Origin: Calliopum simillimum
Taxonomy: Eukaryota; Arthropoda; Insecta; Diptera; Lauxaniidae
Length of the DNA: 64,000 bases
Reading direction: 5' to 3'
Assembly: GCA_951812925.1 (NCBI GenBank)
Contig: OX638370.1
Span: 34,839,948 to 34,903,947 of the forward strand
Part shown: positions 24,050 to 36,800 of the stretch, one piece after another
Position numbering within the stretch: position 1 is the stretch's first letter
Layout of the letters: each line of letters opens with the position of its first letter
Position numbers and translations under genes: made by a program
The notes under the pieces: generated by a model
The model's input: only the letters and a program-made list of their open reading frames with translations
Told to the model about the DNA's origin: nothing
Database searches by the model: none

Positions 24050-24826
24050 TAATCAACGAAAGTGTAGTATCCGTGAGATAAACAAGCAAAGAAGAGATTA
24101 GCAGCAAGCAGCGCAGTGTGGATTTGACTTGTACTACGAAAAGCGAAGCTTTCGTCCAAACAAAAACATACATATAGATACAGCCGAAACAAAACTTTAT
24201 TTAAATACTTGAAGCGTCTCACAGGTTTAACTCAGAACGTTTAAAGCCGCCGCTGAATACGGAACAGAAACAAAAAAGTCAGACACAACGTGGCACATAG
24301 TGCGGAACAAATTTGGAATTGATCGAAATCGAAAAAAAAAAATATAATCAATCTGCCAAAAACGTCAGTTAAGCAAAAAAAGCACAATACAAATAAATAA
24401 CAATTGGCAACATTGAAAGTTAATTGCTACAAGTGGATTGATCGATACATAGATATTCCAATAGTAAAGTGAATTTTACGCAAAAATCTAATTGACCACG
24501 AAAAAACCGTTAGTTGAAAATGGTCTCAGTAACCACAATGCAACGTGTTTAAAGTTTTGCAACAACAACAACAACAATAGCAACAAAAAAGTATTAAAAA
24601 ACAACAACAACAACAAATTAAAATTAATCATTTTATTACAAAATACACAACATTTGTTTTAAAGTCGAAATTCTACAAATAATTTAGCACTACCTCAAAG
24701 TACTTGTTACGAAATAAGAGTATTAAGATAACGTCGTTATACTACGGATATATACAATCTACAACTACAAAAAGCAATATTTTAGCAAAAAACTTTTAAG
24801 TTCAAACCTCTTAAGTATCAGCCAAA
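24050..24826 (+). promoter_or_regulatory. Putative 5' UTR / distal promoter region
   Basis: The 700-800 bases before exon 1A are CA-rich and less AT-biased than the flanks. They include (CAA)n runs at about 24560-24620, the usual look of a fly 5' leader. TSS not fixed. An Inr-like TCATTC at 24008 and TCAGTT at 24365 occur, but neither has a DPE at +28 or a TATA box at the right distance. Extent is an inference. Confidence 0.4.
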
Positions 24827-24887
24827 ATGTCAACATCTAAAGAACATATTTTTGCCAGCGAAGATAAGGATCTGGACAAACCAAAAG
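24827..24887 (+). CDS. Picot: Coding exon 1A (distal first exon)
   Basis: ATG sits in the fly-type context gccaaaATG with A at -3. Twenty codons plus one base follow (MSTSKEHIF...), then the donor AAAG|GTGAGT. The peptide is hydrophilic with no signal peptide, as expected for the cytosolic N-terminus of an MFS carrier. Phase 1 matches the acceptor at 52825. Upstream sequence is CA-rich and typical of a fly 5' UTR. Confidence 0.8.
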
Positions 24888-27800
24888 GTGAGTTTTGGCT
24901 TTAATTTTTACATACTTATTTGTTTTATTTTGTTAAAATATATCTCCAAAAAACGTGCAATCTGAAAAAAAGAAACTTTCCTCAGGATCAGAGAATCTTT
25001 GAGAGCGCTGTCGACCAGCAAACACTTTTCGATGTGTTTCAGTTCCTGCGACGTATATTTTCAGATAAAATAAGGATTTTTTTTTCAGTATATTGTCTTA
25101 ACAATAAGGTGATGTCGAGTCAGTGCATAGTAGGCCGGGTCAATGAAAAAATAATTAGAAAACCCTCCCCACACACTGCTCCTGAACAAACGATAGGTTG
25201 CATGAAAATGACACCAAAAACGAACAATGCCCCTTTATTCGTAATCATTCACTGAGTAAAAATCAACTTTATTTGAAATCTTAGCTGCTCCTTTTTTGAA
25301 AATATCTCGATTTTTCCAATAGGAGCATTTTCCCATACAAAAAGAAAAAAAAAAATTTTTTTAACTACATTAAACTAAAATTAAAATAATCACAATCGAT
25401 GTATTTTGCGATGCTAAACGCGAATCCAACCTTAGAATTGCTCTATCGTGTATAGTTTATGAGATATTGTAACCTAAAGACCAAAAAAGTCGTTTTTTGC
25501 CATTTTTTGAAGCTATATAACTATGTTACATATCATTTATTCGTCAAATGTGGCTTAAATACTGAAAAGCCCAATATTCTCCTTTAAAACATAATTTAAA
25601 TTATGTTGATATCTTTTTTTTCCTCAAAGATATCCTAACCTAAAAAGACACAAAAGTGCAAAAAACCCGTTTTGACAATATTTCGGTCTACGACATCTCT
25701 TAGAAGCATGAAGATATAAATATAATTTAAATTAGGTTTTAAAGGAAAAAATTGGGGCTTTTCAGTATTTAAGCCACATTTGACGAATAAATGATATGTT
25801 ACATAGTTATATAGCTTCAAAAAATGGCAAAAAACTACTTTTTTTGGTCTTTAGGTTACAATATCTCATAAACTATACACGATAGAGCAATTCTGAGGTT
25901 GGATTCGCGTTTAGCATCGCAAAACACATCGATTAATGTAGTTAAAAAAATTTGTTTTTTCTTTTTGTATGGGAAAATGCCCCTATTGGAAAAATCGAGA
26001 TATTTTCAAAAAAGGAGCAGCTAAGATTTCAAATAAAGTTGATTTTTACTCAGTGAATGATTACGAATAAAGGGGCATTGTTCGTTTTTGGTGTCATTTT
26101 CATGCAACCTATCGTTTGTTCAGGAGCAGTGTGCCCAATTTGAAAGCTTACTTTGAGAGTATCTAGGAAACAAAAATTTTTATTTTTTGGACCATTCTAA
26201 AAACAGTTAAAATCGCCTTTTTCCCATAACCTCGGCTTTATAAAGAAAAAATGGCATTTAAGGAGACATGAACCAGAGAAACAAGATTGTACTAGTCGAA
26301 TATGACCCAGAAGGGCTGAACAACATGAAGAAAAAACTAGTAAGGGTGTAACCTTTGGCCTGGCCAAACATTAAATACCCTACATTGCAGTATTTCGAAA
26401 ATTTTGCTTATATGGAAGGTGCCACGCCCTCTTCTCCGATTTCACCCACTTTTTGCTCAGAGCTTACATTTATAGCCCTTAGTGTTTGGGTGTAATTAAG
26501 TTGGATTATCTCAAAAAAACACTCTCAGTATAGAATTTTGAATGTTTTAGTTATATGAGAGGTGCCACATTCTCTTGTCCGATTTTGCCCCATTTTTGTG
26601 GGGAGCCTGTATTTAGTGTTCTTAGTATTTGAATGAAATTTAATTGGATTATCTCAAAAAGCTCTCCCAGTATAGCAATTTGAAACATTTGCTAATATGG
26701 GAGGTGCCACGCCTTCTTGTCCGAGTTCACCCAGTTTTTACGCAAAGTGTGCATTTGTAATCTTTAGAGTTTGGGTGAAATTTAATTGGATTATCTCAAA
26801 AAACTCTCTTGTCCGAATTCGCCTAGTTTTTGCTCAGAGCTAGCGCCAACTATTTCTAGTATTTGTGTGTATTTTGGTTGTATTGTCGTGGAAAAAACTC
26901 TTAAAGTTGCACTTTGAATATATTATTTGTATGGGCGGTAGGCGTGGCCGTTGACCAATTTCACTAATTTTCAATCCCTCGAGCTAACTTTGGCGACGGA
27001 GGCAAAGTACCAATTTTCAATGAATTATCTTGCTCAGTTTTCCCAAAAAATTTATTTCCTTGCATAGACAGCCAGCCAGCCAGACAGACGGGCATAACTA
27101 TATCGTTCAGGACTTGACGCTGATCAAGAATATATATACTTTTCCATAAACGCCACGCCTCCTTTTCTGCGTTACAAACGGAAGGACAAAGTGAATATAC
27201 CCTGGGTGTAGGGTATAAATAAGGCCCCTTAAAGCCTTTTACAACAATATTTATTTTTACACAATAAAAATTTTAGTTTAATAATTATAAAACCAAAAAG
27301 TATTTATATAGAACAATGCCAAAAAAAGTAGTAATTTTTAAGTATTCTAGAATAAATTTCATACTTTTCTGGTATAAATTTCAAACTTTTATGGAAAAAA
27401 ATCGGAATTTAATATCTTATAAAGTTTAAAATCAATACTAGAGGAAATCAAAAGTAAGAAAACGTTTTTTTTTTTTTTTGAAAGTGTGGTTAGTTCATAT
27501 AGCCCCTAAAAGTAATGTCATATACATTTTTCGTGAAATGAGACGAATTTTATTCATCATATAAGTCCGTATATAAACCCTATCCTATACTTATGCCAAT
27601 CTATGATCCTTAGGACATCTTTGTGACATTGTACCTTTGATTTTGTTCCTTTCCGGTATATTTTCAATGTTAATTTGATTTTAATTCCAATTCTCTATAT
27701 ATAGATTTCAATTTATAATTAATATTTTCATATCGCCAATATGATTGCGTAATTAAAAATTTCCAAATGATTTGATTTTTTCGATTTATAAGGCGTCGCA

Positions 27801-30800
27801 CTACACAGCTACAAGAACAACTGTGTGATATAACATCAATTAATTTGTACGAAATTTCCATTTTTAGTTAAATGACTGACTTGTTGGTGTACAAAAGTGT
27901 TCTGCAACATTTAACATAATTCGGCAAAAAGTAAAAGAAAATGAAAAAAATTCATTGTCAATGCCGATAACTCAGTTGAATGGGCGCATAGTTGTTGGCG
28001 CGTATTGAAATTTGGCGCTTTAAAACACTTGGCATTTTGCCGCATTGCAATTTTGATTTTAAACAGAAATACAACTGACAATTTAAGAAATATATCATGC
28101 CTGTCTGCCTGTAAGCACCTTTGCACGTTTAATATTTGCCGAATGTTTTATTTTTACTTTTTGGGAAATATGTATTGATTTTTTTTTTTTTGTGTAATTT
28201 TTTCGAATTACATATTTTTCTAATGTGCAAAAATCTTTCAATGTCATCACTTACTTAAATGAAGCAACAGCTAAAAATAGTCAAAATCAACTTTTTGTCG
28301 GGATCGTGGCATCTTTTTGGCCGGGTTTATTGTTAACTACAGAGTTAGTCTTTGGATATAATACCTCAAAAGCATTAAGCCCAGTGAGACAATGCACAAT
28401 ACACAGGTTGCCTAGTATACAGTAAAAATTTGAGTTTAATTTTAAAACCAAAAAGTATTTATATAGAACAACGCTAAAAAAGTATGAATTTTAAACTATT
28501 TTGAAATAAATTTCATACTTTTTTGGAATAAAGATCAAGCTTTTTGGAAACAAATCGGAATTTAATAACAAAAAATTTTGAAATCAAAACTAAAGGGAAT
28601 CAAAAGTAAGAAAAGTAAACTATAACTTTTTTAGTGTGAATGCTTAAAATGTCAAAAAAAATTTCGAAGAATTTGAAAACAGTTGAAAATATGGTGAAAG
28701 CTTAAAACCCTGAAAGAGTCAAACGATATTGAATTAGTCGAAAAATGTTGCAAAAGTTCAAAAAAGCCCAAAAAAGTTGCACAAATCGTTATATTGCAAA
28801 TGTCTAAAAGCGTCGAAAAATTGTCGAAAAATCGCAGAATGTCAAAAAATGTTGCAAAAGTTGTATATAAAAAATCTTGAGGAAAGTTAAAAAAAGTCAA
28901 AATGTTGAAAATGTCGAAAAATGTTCGAAAAAAGTCAAAAAATGCCGAAAAAGCTGCAAAAGTTCTATATGAAAAATCTTGAGAGGGATTCAAAAAGTCA
29001 GGAAATGTTGGGAATATTGAAAAATGTCATAATGTAAAGAATACTCTATGTCTAAAAACGTCAAAAAATGGTTGAAAAAGTCGAAAAATGCCGATAAATT
29101 TTGCAAAAGATGTAAATGAAAAATATTATAAAAGTCAAGAAATATTTGAAATATTGAAAAACGTTGCGAAAAGATAAATGTTGCAAAATCGGAAAATATT
29201 GCAAAATATTGAATAATATATGAATGAAAAATATGGCGGAAAATTTGCTAAATATGAGAAAAATCGGAAAATATTTTTTTCAATATATACACTCGAAAAC
29301 GTCGAAAAATGTCCGAAAAAAGTCTAAAAATGTTGGAAAGTCTTTAAAAAGTCAAGAAATATTGAAAAATGTTGCAAATTCGGAAAATATTGCTAAAACT
29401 AATATAGATGTGTATGAAAAAAAATGTCGGAAAAGTTGTTAGATATGAGAAAAATCGAAAAATATTGGATCGATAAACATTTTTTTTGTGTACAATCGAA
29501 AAATGTTGCTAAATTTAAAAATGTTGCCAAAATTGAAAAATGTTTCAGATGCTAAAAAATATTGGTGAAAATAATGAATCAAATAATGAATCCAAACAAA
29601 AGTCAAAAAATATTGCAAGACTCAAAAAAATGTTGCATAAAGTAAAAACATAGAAAAAGTTGAAAAATATTTGATTGGGAAACAAATTAGAAAAATCAAA
29701 AATGTTGCAAAAGTCAATTCACGCGAAAAGTCAATTCACTATAGCATACATTTTCTTTCAATGTTCCCCAAATTTAAAGGAAAAAAGGCCCCCAAAAACT
29801 ATACTTCAAAAGAATTCGTATACTAAAAGTACCTATTGGCTTAAATGACAGCGAAGGCTTATGTGCTTCAAATATTACTCCCAAGAGTATCGTGCCAAAC
29901 AGCTGATACTGATGTTTACAAGTCAACAACACTTTGACCAACATTTTGTTGCGTGCACAACCTTGACAGCTACATTGACACGTCCACTGACTGTCAGTCT
30001 GGCTGTCTGTCACATTTTACAACCACTGCAACTGCTGTCAATGCACCCGCAACAACACAGATGGTGTTGTAAGTAAGTAAATTCCGTATTCATAACTCGT
30101 TAACCTTGTCAGCATTGTTAAATGCGGTTAGTAAGTGTCACAGTGTTAAAACAAAAAAACAATAACAACAACAACAACTACAATAAAAAAAAGCGTCATG
30201 TTACAACTCAGTCACTCAGTTTTACCGGCAAAGGTGACACTGTAACAAAACTACATGAAATTGACATTTTGCCGGTACCGGTTTTTTCTTATAAAAATCA
30301 TTGTCATATTTTTGCAGTTTTTTTTTTTATGCAACAAGTCTGCTTAGTTCCGCGATTTTGTAAAGTGTGTCAAGTGTAAGTTTTGTGTAACTACTTATCT
30401 ACAAATAGATCACGCTCAAACAAACAAGAACTTGACCGACTCATTGTGACTTATAAGTATAATTATACTAAGTTTTCAACGGAGATTTAGCAGTGACAAG
30501 ATTTAATTATCTCCTCGTGAACTCCTACACATTTCCAGCCAAAAGAGATTTTTTTTTGACAGCAAATGTCATAAGCGAGGAAATGAAAGTTCTAATTTCC
30601 TTTTCTTCTTAATATTTTCTTCCATTTGCTTTCATTTTTAATGACATTTTATGGTAATTATCATAGTTAAGTTAATGCCAAAATCGACAGTCCCATTGAG
30701 ATTTATACGAAGATTTAAAATAAATCTCGCCAGAAATAGATTTTTCTTATGTATGGTGAATCACGTGATTTACAACGAGATTCAAAGCTAAATCTCTTAA

Positions 30801-33800
30801 CAGCTGCAAATCGCCTCATAAATCTCAGCTGGAAACGTACATAGTATTAAGGTTATTGAGTTCAAAGTTGATGATCTCCGTAAGGATAAGAGAAGGACAT
30901 TGCTGCAGCATATCACGGAACAATGGTTTTTCTTGAGCTTGTTTACAGAAGCTTGTCGGTTTTAATTTAAAAGTTTCAGGCCTGGGAGGTCACCATGTAG
31001 TTAGATTCGGAAAACATTTCCATTCGAATGCCAAGTTCAATTCATACTCCCTAGTTTGTTCGGATTGGTTTTCGTTAATATTTTTGAAAAGCTACAATAC
31101 TGTTTGTCAAATATTAAAAAACAAAACCGAAAAGGTAAAAATTATATACAAAAAACGAATTTTAGAGTAACAATTTTTTAAATTCGAACAGATTTATTTA
31201 CAAATCGAACTGCAAAGTGACTCCCTGTACTTCAAAACTGGGTTTCAAAGCTTTATCAATCTACGTAAGAGATGAGCACATTTTTTTATTCGAGCGGGTC
31301 AGTGCAATAGCCTGTTAGCACTAAATTCAAACAAGACCTGCCGTGTACAGCTAGAATTTTCTCGGTGTTTCTCGCAACAGATGGCGCTGCTCACAAAAGT
31401 GTTGCATTAAATGATTAATTCTGTTGTAAAACTTTATTATTCATTTACGCAATAACAACATATTCAAACAACGGCAAACCAATTAATTTAATTGAACATT
31501 TTACCTATCGCATTTCGTCTATCAGGTATATGCTAAAAAACAAACTTTCAAAACCGCCAAAACTTATTAGCGCAAAAATTGTGTCAACAAAATTTACATA
31601 AATAAACAAATCATCAAATCAAATAGTTTTGCAAATCCAAAATGCTGAACAACAAAAATAAAAAATTCATTAAAAATTCAAAACAAAAAAATTCTTTAAA
31701 TTTTAAATATGTTTGTATAAATTCTTTACACTCAATTAAATTATGCTGCAAATTATTGTTTTTTATGAAATTAGTAGGAATCCCCTTATTATAATATATT
31801 TTCATGCGTAGGTTGTTATTGTTATTGGCTGTTATGTAGCCGGAATTAACAGTACTAATATTGGTAGATGCCATCTGGTATCGTTTGTCAATCTAGACAT
31901 TATCTACATATTTTCATCACTCGCTGCTCGATGTTTCATAATGTGCCAATTCATTCCTATATATGACACTTAATTTTCTACCATTCGGCGCAACGATCTT
32001 TACGATCATTCTTTGTTTCTGTCTTCCTGCGGGTATCACCAAAACACTAAGCCCCATACATTTTCAAAATCTCTGGGTTGATATGAGCATTGTTGATAGC
32101 CAATGAAGTCTTGCTTTGTTGAGTCTTATTACTATGTCTAGAGTCGGATTAGAACTAATGCCCATATCGATATTAGTGAGTTGCTGGTTAAATTTTCGCT
32201 ACTAAATTTAGTATATATTTTCAAAATTTAAATTCTAATAGCTTTTCACGTCGAAGAGTCCAAACTGTTCTAAAATATTCGAAAGTCACTTCTTTGACTC
32301 TCTTGACGATATTATTCGAAAGAGTAATCCAAAATCTATTTTGGAGTTTCTAAAAATTTGGAAATGGTTCTTATAGCCATTCTTTTTCAGTATTATAGCA
32401 TTTTTTGTTTCATTTCTGAACTAGGTATAAGATATTCTATAATAATAAACTTAAGTCACTTCTCATTAAGTAAGTGTATTGTTTATTATTTTCTTAATAT
32501 CTATTTAACTTTAATTACGATCTCTATTTAGCTAAATATATTCGAAGAAAAAGTCGTGTTCTTAAAAGTTAATTGTTTTGAGCGAAATATACCCCTAAGC
32601 TTAAGCAAAATTACTTATTATAGTTAATAAATTTTCAAGCTAATTATAATTTAAATATGCATTTTAAATCATCGCTCACGACATCTAATTATATCTTCAA
32701 TATATCTTATAGAAAGTTTATTTAATGGAATACTTAACTAATAACTCAGGCACAAAAAACTAAATCTAATGAACTTTTGGCAAGATATATATACGAGTAT
32801 GGGCATTTCCATGTTGTCGAACGTGACCGTCAAACACTTTCGATGCAAAAAAAATCAAAATAACACAGATTTTTATTTTGGCAATAGGCTTTACTTATAA
32901 CTCTTAGTTAGCCCTATAACTGGTGCTAAGGTTGATTTTGGGCAATTTTTCGTTTTCAAGATAATTGCAAAAAAAAACCAATGCGTTCGCATGGGACAAA
33001 AACTGAAATTGTTTACGCGCCCAAATATTCAAACGTCTGTTTCAGAGAAACCTAAGGCAATATTTCAACGTGTTTCATTTTAAAATGTTGTGCATTGATG
33101 TCCCTTAAAAATGGTTTTGATTTTAATAACGATCGCACGGGACATGTCGCACGGGACATTTTTTGCCACTATACAAATTTTAAATTGAAAATCATACAAG
33201 CAACTTGATGTTCCCGCTGTACGTTGCTTCACCTTATCTTGTAAAGTTGACCAATTTTTTCCAAAGGACATTATTGTCCCGATCCATTTTACATATGTAC
33301 CAAATCTCATTAGTGATGAATTTTTAGGGGCGTTAAATCGCCCATTTTCCTAGTGATCATTATTTGCCCGGGCGTTTAGTACACATTTATCAAATCTCAT
33401 TCATGTGCGATAAATATTTTCAGAGACATGATGAAGTTATGGGGGCGTAATACCACCATTTTTCCCAGGACACATTATTTTTCTTGGTGCTTTTTACATA
33501 TGTATGTAACAAATCTCATTCATGTAAGTTTTATAGTTTCAGTGATATGATGATTAAATTTTTTGGCTCATGGTTTACTTTTCTGTGGAAATTCCAACAC
33601 CCTTGTAGTCTTACGTACTTTTCGACGCTGAATACAAATCCGAAGCGCTTAAGGCGCTGTTCTAGGAAAAGGTGTATTTACATTTTTTTAATAGCATCAT
33701 ATAACCATAATACTTATCAGTCTATACCTTTACACTTTTCCGATTGAATTCTTACTCTCCGAACTATCTAGCTTTAACGTAAAGGCAAAAAAATGTTAAT

Positions 33801-36800
33801 TGTTTTTTGCCCATAAATCGGTATTCCGCTATATATATAATATGGTTCTTCTTATAGGGTTCGAGATGCGTTTACTTTAAAGTGTAATATCTCGAAGATA
33901 TTACTTATTTCGCAGTTGCAGGAAAAGGTGTAGCCCTACTCTATCGAAAAAAATTTGAGGTATAATTTTATAAGGAAGATTATGGCTTTCAGATAATATT
34001 TTATAAATGGAACTACACCTTTTCCTGGAACTGCGAAATAAGCCTGAAAACAAGACTCTCAACAACTTCAAGCCAGGATATCTCAAAATCACGCTGGTAT
34101 ATTTGCAATTCTAACCTCGAATTCGGTTTCTGTGTCAAAAAGTACATTAGGGTAGTATGTCCAGTCAAAAGTTAATTTTTTTTGTTATAAACTTTGCAAA
34201 AAAATTGTAAATTTAATTAAAATCATAATAAAAATATGCGAGCTATACATTTTTGTGTTCTGAATGGTCAGCAAAACTAAAACATTAAAGGTCGAAAATA
34301 TTTGCAAATTAAAAAATATTGGTTTTTACGTTTTACAATTGCAAAAACACAAAAACACACCATGACTTAAAGTAAAAAAGAATTAAATAAAAATTATTTT
34401 CACACTTAACGTGTTAAATAGTTGTTGAAAAAGTTAATTATAAAAAAAATATATATGTATGAACACGCAAATTACTTAATTTGTTTTATTGCTGTAAAAA
34501 AATTAAAAAACAGAAAATTTATATTTTTTTTTTTCACTTAAAACAAACTACAATTTACAACAACATTGACTGAGAACAATGAACTATTGCATATGTAATT
34601 TATTAATATCCGGCATAAACAATCAAAAACAAAAAATTTGCATTAAAAAAAAAAAATTTAGTATTAAGAAAAAAATTTAAAAAAAAATTAAAAAAATTTA
34701 AAAAAAATTAATAAAAATAAAAATAATAATGAAAACATGTTGACAAAAATTTTGTTGTAAGAAAAAAAAAAAAACAAACAAATTTATTAGCAGCTGTGTG
34801 TCTGTTTTCGCATATTTACTGTAGTTTTAATTACAAACGTGTCACGTTTTGCCCATATCAATTTGACGTATGCGTAATAAAAATTTCTATAAAAAAAAAC
34901 CATTTAGTAAAAATGGAGCGCTCAATATCACTTAATTTACTTAAAATATGCATTTAGTATTTTGTTGTCATTTTTGTTTTTTTTTTGTCTGTGAAATTTA
35001 AAGCGGAAGTCGTGTTTTTTGCGAATTTTACATTAAGTTTTTAGCTTGGAATATACATGTTTTTATTTAATTGAAAATACTACACTTTATGCAAAAAATG
35101 TCATGATGAAACCAAAAACTTAAGAATTTTGTACTTATTTAGCTTAAGTACCTATACACTTGAAGATCTATCTACATATCTGTAGCTTTAATTTAAAAGA
35201 TGCGTAAACAATCGCTGCTGCAACAACGTTTCCTGTTGCGAAAAAAACTCGAGGTTTTAGCGCGCCGGGCAAATTTACTCATACAAATGTTTTTGGAATT
35301 AAAAAAGCTTGGATTTACTGCTACATATGTGGGTGTAGCTTAAAGTATTTGAGGCTTTTTTTTTGTATTAAGCATGTCATTTGATATTTTGTATGTATGC
35401 CAAGTACGTGTGTCTAAATTAAACTATTTATTATTATATAAAAGATGCTTGGAAAGTTTTTCAGACTTTATTGTTAGTATTCAACAGAAAATTATATATT
35501 GTGTAGACATTCATATAATATACATATTTCCAAGATCACTGACTTTGATTATAGTAGTCATTTATTCAGGTCACACGCTTTTCTCGGAACTGTGCGCGGG
35601 AAATATGTATAGGTATATAAAAAACACTCTGATTTTAATACATTAAAATAGTTACGCTATCGTCATTTCAGTTTCCTCGAATCAGACAACATGTCCTATA
35701 TAGTTTTGGCTTATGTGAAACAAAGCTTATTTTATGGTAGAGTATTTTAATTTTTTTCAGTGCTTCACATTCAAGAATATTCAGAGAGAAAATAACTATA
35801 ACGTATGATTAAACCAGTCAGTTTTTTATTTAAAATTAGATAATGGGCTTTTTAATATTACAATAGTAATTCAAAATTATTAAATTAATAAAACATTTCT
35901 AGCTATCACAGAAATGTTTAGCGGTTAGTAACTCAGCAGTACATATGTCCCATAAACACATTAATAGTCTTTACGATTGAACTAATGTGGAAATACGTTC
36001 TATCAATTTTCTCCTTCGACGAAATTTTTATATCGTTATAATGTTTGGACTATATGCGAAATACAATATCATACAAACTTCATCGGCGAGAGTTTTTGCA
36101 GGACTTAATCCATTTGTGGTAATTTTCAATGACTTTTCGGCACAACACTGACACTAGCTTGGCCATGACTTAATGAATGTTAGTTTTTAATTGCTCAATC
36201 AGGACTATTCTCTTAAACACTTTTTTGCGTAGTTTTACAAAAAAAAATTTACGGAAGCGTCAGGATTTTCGAGGTAATTTTGAGAGTAAAACGTTTTCTG
36301 ATATACCCTAAACTTTCCTGGATAATCCCAAAAAACCTTTTTTATGATTAACTTCATTTTTCAGCTAGAGAAATCCTCTGGAAAAAGTTGACAACCATCC
36401 ATATCTTTTGTCATAGGAATTTCAATCTAGTTTCGAGCTAATCTAAGGCGTTAAGCTGTTTTCGGAAAACCCTCAACTTTCCTGGAAAATTCCAAAAAAC
36501 TTTTATATGGCTTACTTTGTTTTTTCAGCCGGGAGAAACTCCGGGAAAAGTTGGCGACCAAATATTTTCACAGACAAATTACGAACCATATAGTTTCGAG
36601 CGGATTTTGAGCGAAAAACGTTTTCTGATTACCCATAAAATTTCCAAAGAATAATTTTTTATGGGTACCATTTTTTTTCAACCAGACAAAAGTTTCGAGT
36701 TAATTCTGAGGGAAAAGCGTTTTCCCGAAAATTCACAATTTTCGCGATATGTGAAAAAATCCGAACTTTTCCGAAAAGTCCCAAAAAACCTTATTAATGG

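Noticed and set aside
24365..24370. TCAGTT as the distal initiator
   Set aside because: No DPE at +28 and TATAAT lies too close (-24); the CA-rich leader seems to extend further upstream.
24920..25255. 111-aa frame after exon 1A
   Set aside because: Starts beyond the consensus donor at 24888 and runs into the long inverted repeat; no homology recognised, treated as intron.
29860..30080. Possible extra untranslated first exon ending near a GTAAGT-like site
   Set aside because: Composition shifts and an AAGTAAGT motif exist, but no promoter pair or conserved frame supports an exon.
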